From assembly GCF_009859475.1 (NCBI RefSeq), contig NZ_CP044549.1, positions 6,253,501 to 6,317,500 of the forward strand: a stretch of DNA of 64,000 bases. The letters run 5' to 3'. A program made the translations under genes and the position numbers. This stretch comes from Hydrogenophaga sp. BPS33 (GTDB taxonomy: Bacteria; Pseudomonadota; Gammaproteobacteria; Burkholderiales; Burkholderiaceae_C). Shown in pieces: positions 45,213 through 53,952 of the stretch. Each line of letters begins with the position of its first letter. Within the stretch, counting starts at the first letter, position 1. The notes below the pieces were generated by a model. The model had not been told where the DNA came from. It made no database searches and saw only the letters and a list, made by a program, of their open reading frames with translations.

Positions 45213-46304
45213 ATGACCCCGTCTCAACCCGCCGTTGCCTGGGCCGACCCCGCTCGCGAAGCCGCCTTCCAGCTCTGGCTTGCGCCGCTGGCCTTGCAAC
45301 TGGGCCTGCTGCCCGACACCCTGCGTCCCGCCTCCGCCGACGCGAGCTTTCGCCGCTACCTGCGCATCGACGCGCGGGCTGGCGCCAGCCTGATCGTGAT
45401 GGACGCACCGCCCGCGCACGAGAACTGCCAGCCCTTCGTGCACGTGGCCGAGCTGATGCGTGGCGCCGGGTTGCTGGTGCCCGAGGTGCTCGACTGGAAC
45501 GCGCCGCAAGGCTTCATGCTGCTGAGCGATCTCGGTCATCAGACCATGCTCGACGGCATCGATGCCGCCCATGCGCAAGCCAACCACGCGCGCTACATGC
45601 AGGCGCTGGACGCCTTGCTGGCCTGGCAGCTGGCGTCCAAGCCCGGCGTGCTGCCGCCGTACAACGAGGCGTTGCTGCGCCGTGAACTGCAGCTGTTCCC
45701 CGACTGGTACCTGCAGCAGCACAAGGGCCTCACACTGGACAGCGCGCAAGCGCAGACGCTGCAGAAGGCCTTCGACACCATCGTGGCGCACAACCTCGCT
45801 GCCCCGCAGGTGTACGTGCACCGCGACTTCATGCCGCGCAACCTCATGTTGCCACTGCAACCCGGCGATACAGCGGCGCAGCAGCTCGGGGTGCTCGACT
45901 TCCAGGACGCGGTGCATGGCCCCATCACCTACGACATCGCCAGCCTGATGCGCGACGCCTTCCTGAGTTGGGACGAGGACTTCGTGATCGACGTGACGGT
46001 GCGCTACTGGGAGAAGGCGCGCAAGGCCGGTCTGATGGACTTCGAGGACTGGCACAGCGACTTCGGCGCTTTCTACCGCGGCGTGGAATGGATGGGCCTG
46101 CAGCGCCACCTGAAAGTGGCCGGCATCTTCGCGCGGCTCACGCTGCGCGACGGCAAACCCAAGTACCTGGCCGACGCGCCGCGCTTCATTGGCTACATCC
46201 GCCACGCTGCGCACCGCTACCGCGCGCTCGGGCCCTTCCTGCAGATGCTCGACGGGATCGAAGGCCTGCAGGCCGCGTCGGGCTACGCCTTCGGGCGCGT
46301 CTGA
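45213..46304 (+). CDS. amgK: AmgK-like anomeric MurNAc/GlcNAc kinase
   Basis: The 363-residue product is an aminoglycoside-phosphotransferase-like kinase: VYVHRDFMPRNLML holds the catalytic Asp and Asn and LGVLDFQDAVHGP the metal-binding Asp. The N-terminal part (ASFRRYLRIDARAGASLIVMD, in part) matches AmgK, which phosphorylates MurNAc and GlcNAc at C1 in the cell-wall recycling bypass of Pseudomonas. There, amgK sits next to murU; here the murU-like gene is at 12.2 kb. ATG 45213; rsmE starts six bases past the stop. The position beside lptD is the same as in Pseudomonas. Confidence 0.85.
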   Translation: MTPSQPAVAWADPAREAAFQLWLAPLALQLGLLPDTLRPASADASFRRYLRIDARAGASLIVMDAPPAHENCQPFVHVAELMRGAGLLVPEVLDWNAPQGFMLLSDLGHQTMLDGIDAAHAQANHARYMQALDALLAWQLASKPGVLPPYNEALLRRELQLFPDWYLQQHKGLTLDSAQAQTLQKAFDTIVAHNLAAPQVYVHRDFMPRNLMLPLQPGDTAAQQLGVLDFQDAVHGPITYDIASLMRDAFLSWDEDFVIDVTVRYWEKARKAGLMDFEDWHSDFGAFYRGVEWMGLQRHLKVAGIFARLTLRDGKPKYLADAPRFIGYIRHAAHRYRALGPFLQMLDGIEGLQAASGYAFGRV

Positions 46305-46309
46305 CCCTT

Positions 46310-47038
46310 ATGCCACGCTTCTTCTGCGCGGCGGCGCTGGTGCAGGGCCAGCCTCTCGCTCTGCCGGCGGCCACCGCGCGCCACGTGCAGGTGCTGCGCC
46401 TGCAACCGGGGCAGTGCATCACGCTGTTCGACGGCGAAGGTGGCGAGTGGGATGCCACCATCACCCGCATGGGCCGCAATGACGTGGAGGTGACCGTTGG
46501 CGCACACCACGCCACCGAACGCGAGCCGAGGCGCGCCGTGCACCTGGCGATGGGCATGCCGGCCAACGAGCGCATGGACTGGCTGGTGGAGAAGGCCGCC
46601 GAGTTGGGCGCGGCCAGCCTGCAACCGCTGCACACCGCGCACAGCGTGCTGCGCTTGAACGGCGAGCGAGCGGCGAAGAAGCAGATGCACTGGCAGTCGG
46701 TGGCGGTGGCGGCCTGCGAACAGTGCGGCGGCAACCGCGTGCCCGCCGTGCACCCAGTGGTCGATTTCGCGGCCTGGCTCAAGGCCCTGCCCGCCGGCGA
46801 TGGTGCACTGCGGTGCTTGCTGTCGCTGGCCGATGGCACGCGCCCCTTGCATCAGGTGCTGGTCGAGACGCCGCTGGAGACCTCCGTGTGCTTCCTCAGT
46901 GGACCCGAGGGTGGGTTGAATCCCCAGGAAGATGCGCTCGCTCGCGCAGCCGGTTTTGTGCCGGTGACACTCGGTCCGCGCGTGCTGCGCGCCGAGACGG
47001 CAGCGCTGGCAGCCCTGGTGCTGGCGGCAGGCGGCTGA
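46310..47038 (+). CDS. rsmE: 16S rRNA (uracil-1498-N3)-methyltransferase
   Basis: The 242-residue SPOUT methyltransferase shows the RNA-binding start MPRFFCA, LVEKAAELGAASLQPLHT and the knot motifs LSGPEGGLNPQE and LGPRVLRAETAALAAL that bind SAM. It methylates U1498 of 16S rRNA. Start ATG 46310 is five bases after the amgK stop. It converges on the racemase gene with a one-base gap. Confidence 0.95.
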   Translation: MPRFFCAAALVQGQPLALPAATARHVQVLRLQPGQCITLFDGEGGEWDATITRMGRNDVEVTVGAHHATEREPRRAVHLAMGMPANERMDWLVEKAAELGAASLQPLHTAHSVLRLNGERAAKKQMHWQSVAVAACEQCGGNRVPAVHPVVDFAAWLKALPAGDGALRCLLSLADGTRPLHQVLVETPLETSVCFLSGPEGGLNPQEDALARAAGFVPVTLGPRVLRAETAALAALVLAAGG

Positions 47039-47039
47039 G

Positions 47040-47735
47040 TCAGCGCCCGACCGCCCGGGCCAGCGCCGCGCGCGCGAGCAGACGCGTGGAATCCAGGGTC
47101 GGCAGCGGCGAATTGGCGTCGCTCATGATCAGGGGTATCTCGGTGCAGCCCATCACCACGGCATCGCATCCCGCGTCTTTCAAGTTGGTGAACACGTGCT
47201 GGAAGCGCGCCACGCTCTCGGGCTTGAACGTGCCGTTGACCAATTCGTCCATGATGATGTGCCCGATCGCGTCCCGGTCCGCCTCGCTCGGGCGCACCGC
47301 CTGCAAGCCTCGCGCGGCGAGCTTCTCCGGATACACCTCGCTGTTCACCAGCCAATGCGTGCCGGTGATGCCCAGGCGCCGGTAACCGCGCTGCGCTGCG
47401 GCTTGCGCTACTACCTCGGCAATGTGCAGCCAGGGCCGGGGCGAATGCGGTTCGACAAGGTGGAACGCCTGGTGGATGGTGTTGTCCGGACAGATGAGAA
47501 AGTCCGCCCCGATCAAGGCAAGCTTGCGCGCCGAGGTGAGCATGAGGTCGGCGACGGCCTGCATGTCGTTGCGATCGAGTGCGGCCACGTAGTCGGCCAG
47601 CGAGAGCGAATGCAGCGAAACCTCGGGATGTGCGTGGGGGCCGAGCAGCGCAGCCCCCTCTGCGCACAGCGTGCGGTAACAAAGGGCCGCACCTTCGGCC
47701 GAGCAGGCAACGATGCCAATGTGTTGGGGTGTCAT
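47040..47735 (-). CDS. Aspartate/glutamate racemase family protein
   Basis: The 231-residue product starts HIGIVACSAEGAALCYRTL and belongs to the Asp/Glu/hydantoin racemase fold. The second catalytic cysteine is present (VMGCTEIPLI). At the first site, where most members have CNT, it reads CPDNT, so the base is Asp or the nearby Cys. Such single-Cys members (YgeA-like) act on other amino acids or in one direction. Cytoplasmic. The substrate is unknown. Downstream is the stop of rsmE; upstream is a chemoreceptor. Confidence 0.87.
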   Translation of the reverse strand: MTPQHIGIVACSAEGAALCYRTLCAEGAALLGPHAHPEVSLHSLSLADYVAALDRNDMQAVADLMLTSARKLALIGADFLICPDNTIHQAFHLVEPHSPRPWLHIAEVVAQAAAQRGYRRLGITGTHWLVNSEVYPEKLAARGLQAVRPSEADRDAIGHIIMDELVNGTFKPESVARFQHVFTNLKDAGCDAVVMGCTEIPLIMSDANSPLPTLDSTRLLARAALARAVGR

Positions 47736-47801
47736 GAACAGGTCTCCGGTAAGGCCTGTCCACTATAGCCAGGCATGCTTCCACGCACGTTTCCCGCGTG
47801 T

Positions 47802-49361
47802 TCAGACGGCCGCCACGCGAAACACCGCCACCGATGCGTCCAGGCGCGTGGCCTGGTCCTTGAGGCTTTCGGCCGCTGCCGCGCTCTCTTCCACCAGCGC
47901 CGCGTTCTGCTGCGTCATCTGGTCCAGCTGCGTCACCGCCACGTTCACCTGCCCGATCCCATCGCTTTGCTCGCCCGCGGCCGCCGTGATCTCACCAATG
48001 ATGTCCGAGACCCGCTGCACCGAGCCCACGATCTCGCTCATCGTCTGCCCCGCATCAGCCACCTGCCTCGATCCGGCCTCCACCTTGTCCACGCTCGCCC
48101 CGATCAGCTCCTTGATCTCCTTGGCCGCCTGCGCCGACCGCTGCGCCAGGCTGCGCACCTCGCCGGCCACCACCGCAAAGCCCCGACCCTGATCGCCTGC
48201 GCGAGCCGCCTCCACCGCCGCGTTCAGCGCCAGGATGTTGGTCTGGAATGCGATGCCATCGATCACGCCGATGATGTCGCTGATCTTCTTGCTGCTGTGG
48301 TTGATCTCTTCCATGGTGCTCACCACCTGGCCCACCACCTGCCCGCCGCGCACCGCGATCTCGGCCGCGCTGGCCGCCAGCTGGTTTGCCTGGCGCGCCG
48401 CGTCCGCGCTCTGGCGCACCGTGCTCGTGAGCTGCTCCATGCTCGCCGCCGTCTCCTGCAGGTTGCTCGCCGTCTGCTCCGTGCGTGCGCTCAGGTCCTG
48501 ATTGCCCGTCGCAATTTCGCTGCTCGCATCGGCCATCGCGCCCACGCCACTGCGGATGTCGCGCACGATCGCGGACAGGGCGTTCTGCATGCGCTCGATG
48601 CCCGCGAGCACGCGCGCGGATTCGTCGCTGCCCTGCACCCGCACCCGGTGCGTGAGGTCGCCTGCGGCCACGGTTTCGATGGCGCGCGCGGCGGCATCGA
48701 GCGGGCGCGTGATGCGCAGGCTGATGGCATAGCCGAGCGCCATCGCCAGCACGAGCAAGGCGCCAGCCACGCTCAAGGTGAGCCAGGTCGAACGTTGCTG
48801 CAACTGCCCCAGCGCGGCCACCATGTTGTCCACGCGCGCGGTCACGGCATTGCTGATGTCGGTGAAGGCCTCGTCGGCGGCACGCACATCGGCCTTGGCG
48901 GGCTCCATGGCGCGGTTGGCGCTCCAGGGATCGTGGATCTCGCCACGCGTGACGCCCGTGTGGATGGTCTCGACGGCGTTGCGGTACTTCTGCAAGCCGG
49001 CGGCCATGCGGTCGAGCGCGCCTTGTTCAGCGGCTTGCAGGGCAGGCCTGAGCGCGTCCAACCGCGCCTGACCCGATGAAGCCTGCTCGCGCCAGGACTG
49101 GAGGTAGCGTGCCAACGCCTCTTCGTCGGCCAGGTTGAGGAACATGTCTTTTTCATAGCGGCGCATGTTGGCCACGTCGGCGCGCACATCCCCCAAGGCG
49201 CGCACGGCGGCGACTTCGGTCTGCACCAGCTCCTGTCCCGTGGCCACCGCGTGCCGCAGGCTCAGCAACGCCGAGGCCGCGACCGAAAGAATGCCCAGGG
49301 CACACACGGCCAGGAGCAGCGCGAGCTTGGCGCGAACAGAGATGCGGGATAGCCAGTTCAT
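47802..49361 (-). CDS. Methyl-accepting chemotaxis protein 1
   Basis: The 519-residue receptor has a first membrane helix ([21 protein letters not shown]), a periplasmic four-helix ligand domain with the conserved [11 protein letters not shown], a second helix ([21 protein letters not shown]), a HAMP domain and a signalling hairpin (tip near [20 protein letters not shown]). It transmits chemical signals to CheA-CheW. ATG 49361 is chosen over a TTG one codon earlier. It ends [10 protein letters not shown], with no CheR-binding tail. A 164-base DNA tract is identical to one in MCP 2. Ligand unknown. Confidence 0.93.
   Translation of the reverse strand: MNWLSRISVRAKLALLLAVCALGILSVAASALLSLRHAVATGQELVQTEVAAVRALGDVRADVANMRRYEKDMFLNLADEEALARYLQSWREQASSGQARLDALRPALQAAEQGALDRMAAGLQKYRNAVETIHTGVTRGEIHDPWSANRAMEPAKADVRAADEAFTDISNAVTARVDNMVAALGQLQQRSTWLTLSVAGALLVLAMALGYAISLRITRPLDAAARAIETVAAGDLTHRVRVQGSDESARVLAGIERMQNALSAIVRDIRSGVGAMADASSEIATGNQDLSARTEQTASNLQETAASMEQLTSTVRQSADAARQANQLAASAAEIAVRGGQVVGQVVSTMEEINHSSKKISDIIGVIDGIAFQTNILALNAAVEAARAGDQGRGFAVVAGEVRSLAQRSAQAAKEIKELIGASVDKVEAGSRQVADAGQTMSEIVGSVQRVSDIIGEITAAAGEQSDGIGQVNVAVTQLDQMTQQNAALVEESAAAAESLKDQATRLDASVAVFRVAAV
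48193..48356 (-). repeat. 164-base tract identical to MCP 2
   Basis: The stretch encoding the signalling tip is base-for-base identical to 54365-54528. The two receptors differ clearly in their other parts. Single-base difference at the D/E codon just outside (48191 region). This points to recent gene conversion or duplication. Confidence 0.85.
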
Positions 49362-49579
49362 CAAAAAAGCCTTGTCGTCAAAACATCGGACGCCACCATG
49401 GCGCCGCTATATCTTTTTCGGAACCGGCGACATCAACTTGAGCCCCTTTCACCACCCAAATGCCAACAACGCGACGGCATCGTTCACCTATCAGCTCTTA
49501 TTTTTGAAGTTCGGATGACAGTTTCACGGCAAATCTATGACGCAGCACCGTACAGCTTTCGCGATATAAACATCCACTT

Positions 49580-50755
49580 ATGAACAAGAACCTCTGGTTG
49601 CTGGCCGCCGCACAAGGCCTGTTTCTCACCAACAACGTGGTGTTCATCGCCATCAATGGCCTGGTGGGTCTGGCGCTGGCGCCGTTCGGCTGGATGGCGA
49701 CCTTGCCGGTGATGGGCTATGTGGTGGGGGGCGCCTTGTCCACACCGCTGGTGGCGCGCACGCAAAGCGCGCTGGGCCGTAAGGCTTCGTTCCAGATCGG
49801 TCTGCTGGTCGCATTGGGCTCGGCCTTGTTGTGCGCCTGGGCGGTGATGGACCGTAACTTCTGGCTGCTCGTGGCCGCCACGGTCATTGCCGGTTACTAC
49901 AGCGCCAATGGCCAGCTCTACCGTTTCGCCGCCGCCGAGCTGAGCACGCCCGCGTTTCGCGAAAAGGCGGTCTCGCTGGTGCTCGCCGGCGGCCTGGTGG
50001 GGGCGGTGCTCGGACCCAACCTGGCGACACGCACCAAAGACTGGCTGGGTGTGCCGTTCGCGGGTGCCTACCTGGCGCTGGCGGTGGTGGCCTTGCTGTC
50101 GATGGCGGTCATCGCGGGGATGCGGTTCCCACCCACGCCCGCGCCCGTCGCGGGCGCCAGCCGCGGCCGCCCCCTCTCGGTGATCGTGCGCCAACCGGTG
50201 TTCATCGTCGCCACAGCGGGCGCGGCGCTGAGCTTTGGCGTGATGAACCTGTTGATGGCTGCCACACCACTGGCCATGCAGGTCTGCGGCTTCCCTTTCG
50301 ACGATGCCGCGCTGGTGCTCGAATGGCATGTGATCGGCATGTTCGCACCGGGTTTCTTTACCGGGCACCTGATCGCGCGTTTTGGCGTGCTCAGCATCAT
50401 GGGCGTGGGCGTCGCGCTCAACATCGTGTGCATCCTGGTGGCGCTCTCGGGCGTGGACTTGCACCAGTTCCTGATCGCACTGTTCCTGCTCGGCGTGGGC
50501 TGGAACTTTCTCTTCACCGGTGCGACCACGCTTTCCTTGCAGGCCTACCGGCCCGAAGAGAAAGACCGCGCACAGGCCACCATCAACTTCTGCGTGTTCG
50601 CGGTCATGGCGCTGACGTCCTTCGCATCCGGCGCGCTCGTCACCACACAAGGCTGGCAATGGCTCAACATCGGCTCATTGGTACCGGTGGCGCTCACCGG
50701 ACTGGCGCTGGTCTGGCTTGCCTGGGTCCAGCGGCGGGCACACAATGCCGCCTGA
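49580..50755 (+). CDS. MFS transporter
   Basis: The 391-residue protein has about twelve hydrophobic helices (LWLLAAAQGLFLTNNVVFIA, FQIGLLVALGSALLCAWAV, LIALFLLGVGWNFLFTGATT) and the loop-2 pattern ARTQSALGRKA. It is a major facilitator superfamily permease; the substrate cannot be told. AT-rich upstream region of 218 bases probably holds its promoter. yidB-like gene follows 42 bases downstream. Confidence 0.88.
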   Translation: MNKNLWLLAAAQGLFLTNNVVFIAINGLVGLALAPFGWMATLPVMGYVVGGALSTPLVARTQSALGRKASFQIGLLVALGSALLCAWAVMDRNFWLLVAATVIAGYYSANGQLYRFAAAELSTPAFREKAVSLVLAGGLVGAVLGPNLATRTKDWLGVPFAGAYLALAVVALLSMAVIAGMRFPPTPAPVAGASRGRPLSVIVRQPVFIVATAGAALSFGVMNLLMAATPLAMQVCGFPFDDAALVLEWHVIGMFAPGFFTGHLIARFGVLSIMGVGVALNIVCILVALSGVDLHQFLIALFLLGVGWNFLFTGATTLSLQAYRPEEKDRAQATINFCVFAVMALTSFASGALVTTQGWQWLNIGSLVPVALTGLALVWLAWVQRRAHNAA

Positions 50756-50797
50756 CCGAGCGGTCCATCCCGGACCGCCACCACAGGAATCGACACC

Positions 50798-51310
50798 ATG
50801 GGACTTCTGGACTCTTTGATCGGCGCGGCCACCCAAGGCTCGCTGGGCTCTTCGCAAGGTGAGCGTGCATCCGCCAGCGGCCTGCCAGGCGGACTGGACC
50901 CGCAGATGCTGATCGCGCTGCTGGGCTCGGTGCTCGCCAGCTCGGGCGGCTTGCAGGGCCTGCTGGAAAAGCTGCAATCGGGTGGCCTGGGTGACGCGGT
51001 GCAGTCGTGGATCGGCACCGGCGCGAACCAGCCCGTGTCGGGCGAACAACTCGGCGGCGCGCTCGGCCCGGACCTGATGGGCATGATCGCGTCGCAACTC
51101 GGTGGCAGCCAGGCACAGGCCTCGGGCACCTTGGCAGACCTGCTGCCGAGCCTGATCGACCAGCTGACGCCCAAGGGGCAACTGCCCGACGACAACGCAC
51201 TGGGTGGCCTCGGTGGCCTGGGCGCCTTGCTCGGTGGCGGTCAAGGTCAAGGCGGCGGCAATGCCGCGGATCTCATGGGCATGCTGGGCGGCTTGATGGG
51301 CAAGCGCTAA
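50798..51310 (+). CDS. YidB-like DUF937 protein
   Basis: The 170-residue product has a glycine-rich, low-complexity layout: GLLDSLIGAATQGSLGSSQG at the start, a helical middle (GGLQGLLEKLQSGGLGDAVQ, SWIGTGANQPVSGEQL) and GMLGGLMGKR at the end. The GLGDAVQSWIGTGANQPV block is the hallmark of DUF937 (YidB). ATG 50798 has AGGAA ten bases upstream. The role is unknown. A dispersed repeat follows the stop. Confidence 0.87.
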   Translation: MGLLDSLIGAATQGSLGSSQGERASASGLPGGLDPQMLIALLGSVLASSGGLQGLLEKLQSGGLGDAVQSWIGTGANQPVSGEQLGGALGPDLMGMIASQLGGSQAQASGTLADLLPSLIDQLTPKGQLPDDNALGGLGGLGALLGGGQGQGGGNAADLMGMLGGLMGKR

Positions 51311-51326
51311 AACACGCATCGAGCGA

Positions 51327-51444
51327 AGTGCCTTCATCCAGGGGCATCAAGGGTCCGGCTCCGCCGGCCCAAGATGCCGTCTCCCCTCCAAGCGCCGAAG
51401 GCGCGCCAGAGAGGGGGGAAGCCGCGTCAGCGGCGCAGGGGGGT
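51327..51444 (-). repeat. Dispersed two-hairpin intergenic repeat, copy 4
   Basis: Inverted copy of the 15772 element: GTGCCTTCATCCAGGGGC, GGTCCGGCTCCGCCGGCCC, a CCCCTCC/GGAGGGG-type stem around GCGCCGAAGGCGC, then GCCGCGTCAGCGGC. It fills the gap between the convergent yidB-like gene and the hydrolase. Confidence 0.85.
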
Positions 51445-51452
51445 GTGCGGAG

Positions 51453-52295
51453 TCACCTCAAGTCCAGCCAGGCCTTGAGCGTGCCGAACACGCGCGACGG
51501 ATCGGCCTCGTTGAAGATCTCATGGTACAGGCCGTCGAAGGCCTGGCTGTGCACCTGGTTGCGCGGAGCGTCGGCGGCAAAGGCACGGCTGCCCGCCGGC
51601 TTCACCAGGTGGTCTGCGCCCGCGTACATCAGCAAGGTGGGCACACGCCAGCGGGGCGCGGCGGCCACCACCCGCGGGCCGTTCTGGTCGATGAAGCGCG
51701 CCAGGCGCGCGCTGATGCGGTCGTGCACCAGTGGGTCTTTCTGGTAAGCCCTGACCACCGCCGCGTTGTGCGAGATCTTGCTGGCGTCCAGGCCATTGGA
51801 GAAGGTGCGATTGGGCGCGAAGCGGTACAGCAGATCGATCAGCTTTCGCTTCATTTGGCCAATGCCCGCATCCAGCGCGGGCGAGGACAGCACCAGGGCA
51901 TCCACCGGCGCGATGCCCCGCTGAACGAAGGTCGCGGCGACCAGCCCGCCCATGCTGTGGCCCAGCAAGATCAACGGGCAGGCCCAGGGCTCGGCAATGT
52001 GCTTGCGCGTGTCGTCCACCACCTCGGCCAGATCGTCGAGCAACGCATCGTCGTCCGGCAGCACACCGCGCTGCCCGCCGGATTCGCCGTGACCACGCTG
52101 GTCGTAGGCGCGCACGCAAAACCCCCATTCGTTGAGGCGGTGCGCGACCGGGTCGTAGCGCCACGCATGCTCTCCCAGACCATGGACGATGAGCACCACC
52201 CCGCGCGGTCGCTGGCGCGACGGCAAGGGCCAATCGAACAAGGCCAGATTCAGGCCATCGCGCAGCGTGAAGGGCGCCTGGGTGGTGTCGTGCAT
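51453..52295 (-). CDS. Alpha/beta hydrolase, monoacylglycerol-lipase-like
   Basis: The 280-residue protein has oxyanion HGLGEH, the AYDQRGHGESGG motif, nucleophile GHSMGG near 125, Asp in YAGADHLVKP and His in YHEIFNE. This set is that of serine aminopeptidase/monoglyceride-lipase (Hydrolase_4) enzymes, which act on lipid or lysophospholipid esters. No signal peptide. It follows the M20 peptidase by 16 bases on the same strand and probably shares its transcript. Confidence 0.9.
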   Translation of the reverse strand: MHDTTQAPFTLRDGLNLALFDWPLPSRQRPRGVVLIVHGLGEHAWRYDPVAHRLNEWGFCVRAYDQRGHGESGGQRGVLPDDDALLDDLAEVVDDTRKHIAEPWACPLILLGHSMGGLVAATFVQRGIAPVDALVLSSPALDAGIGQMKRKLIDLLYRFAPNRTFSNGLDASKISHNAAVVRAYQKDPLVHDRISARLARFIDQNGPRVVAAAPRWRVPTLLMYAGADHLVKPAGSRAFAADAPRNQVHSQAFDGLYHEIFNEADPSRVFGTLKAWLDLR

Positions 52296-52311
52296 GGAGG
52301 CCCTAGCCGGT

Positions 52312-53808
52312 TCAAGGCATGCGGGCCACGACCTGGGCCACGGTGGCGGTCAACCGGCGCGCGTAGTCCAGGTGCAGGAATTCGTTCGGGCCGTGCGCGT
52401 TGCTCTTGGGGCCGAGCACGCCGCACACCATCATTTGCGCGGTCGGGAAGCCTTTGCTGAGCATGTTCATCAGCGGAATCGTGCCCCCCTGGCCGATGGT
52501 GCCGCAGCCCGCGTTGAAATGTGCCTGCGACGCGTCCTGAAGCGCTTGCTCGAACCAGGGCGCGGTGCTGGGCGCGTTCCAGCCGCTGGCCGCGCCCTCG
52601 CCTTCGAAGGTCACCTTGGCCTGGTAAGGCGCGTTGTCTTCCAGCAAGGCCTTGAGCTGCTGCACGGCAATGGGCGCATCCACCAGCGGCGGCAGGCGCA
52701 GGCTGAGCTTGAACGCGGTGTAGGGCCGCAGCACGTTGCCCGCGTTGCGCATTTCAGGAAAGCCGTCGGCACCGGTGACCGAGAGCGTGGGGCGCCAGGT
52801 GCGGTTGAGCAGGCCCTCCACCGGGTCGGTGGTGGTGGGCAAGGCGAACACGGTGGAACCTGCGCAATCGTGGTGCGCCCACGGAAAGCGTTTGTGGATC
52901 TCGTCACCCAGGATGGCCGCGGTGACGCGCGCCTGCTCGATGCGCTCGGCCGGAATCTCGCAATGGAAGCTGGCGGGCAGCAAACGGCCGGTGGCACTGT
53001 CTTCCAGGCGGTCCAGCACCTGCCGCATGATGCGAAAGCTCGACGGCACCAGGCCCGAGGCATCGCCGGAGTGGATGCCTTCGGTGAGGATCTCGACCTT
53101 GAGCACACCGCTGGCCATGCCGCGCAAGCTGGTGGTGAGCCAGAGCTGGTCGTAGTTGCCGGCGCCGCTGTCCAGGCAGATCACCAGGCCCACGTCGCCC
53201 AGCCGCGGGCGCAGCGCGTCGACATAGGGCAACAGGTCGCCTGAGCCACTTTCCTCGCAGGTTTCGATCAGGCCCACGATGCGCGGATGGGCCGCGCCCT
53301 GGGCCTTGAGCGCCTGCAATGCCTCGATGCTGGCGTAGACCGCGTAGCCATCGTCAGCGCCGCCGCGGCCAAACAGCTTGCCGTCGTCGATCTTGGGCGT
53401 CCAGGGCCCGAGGTCGTTGCGCCAGCCGGTGAACTCGGGCTGCTTGTCGAGATGGCCATACATGAGCACCGTCTGGCCGGAAGCCGGTGCGGGCGTGCCG
53501 TCCTTGCCGGCACTGGCCGGCACCTCGAAGAAAAGCACCGGTGTGCGCGGTGCGCCATGGGCATCGTTGAGGCGCACCACTTCGAGCTGCAAGCCCGGCA
53601 CGTTCTGGGCGCGCACCCAGTCGGCCGCGTTCTGCAACACGCGCTCCAACAGGCCGTGCGCGGCCCAGTCCGCGTCGAACGCGGGCGATTTGGCGGGCAC
53701 TTCGATGTAGCGCTGCAGCTCGGGCACGATGGTCTGCGACCAGGCAGCATCGACATGGGATTGCACGGCCGATGGGTCGAGCAGGTGGGCGGGCAGGCGG
53801 GCGTTCAT
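52312..53808 (-). CDS. M20-family metallopeptidase
   Basis: The 498-residue protein is a zinc exopeptidase with ligands His/Asp in YGHLDKQPEF, Asp in GRGGADDGYAVY, Glu-Glu in CEESGSGDLL and His near the end, plus a lid domain between about 210 and 330. M20 members cleave dipeptides or deacylate amino acids. Cytoplasmic. The substrate is unknown. ATG 53808. A 145-base spacer separates it from MCP 2 upstream. Confidence 0.88.
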   Translation of the reverse strand: MNARLPAHLLDPSAVQSHVDAAWSQTIVPELQRYIEVPAKSPAFDADWAAHGLLERVLQNAADWVRAQNVPGLQLEVVRLNDAHGAPRTPVLFFEVPASAGKDGTPAPASGQTVLMYGHLDKQPEFTGWRNDLGPWTPKIDDGKLFGRGGADDGYAVYASIEALQALKAQGAAHPRIVGLIETCEESGSGDLLPYVDALRPRLGDVGLVICLDSGAGNYDQLWLTTSLRGMASGVLKVEILTEGIHSGDASGLVPSSFRIMRQVLDRLEDSATGRLLPASFHCEIPAERIEQARVTAAILGDEIHKRFPWAHHDCAGSTVFALPTTTDPVEGLLNRTWRPTLSVTGADGFPEMRNAGNVLRPYTAFKLSLRLPPLVDAPIAVQQLKALLEDNAPYQAKVTFEGEGAASGWNAPSTAPWFEQALQDASQAHFNAGCGTIGQGGTIPLMNMLSKGFPTAQMMVCGVLGPKSNAHGPNEFLHLDYARRLTATVAQVVARMP

Positions 53809-53952
53809 GGCGGGGATCTCCGGCGTGCGCAGTCGGCAAAAACGCCGACGCCCGGCGGGCAGATGCCCCCGGGGTTTGCGGTTCAGAGAAACAGTATAGG
53901 CAGGCGCGCCGCTTTGTGCGCCCCGTGTGCGCCCTGCCCCGGCCTTGAACGT

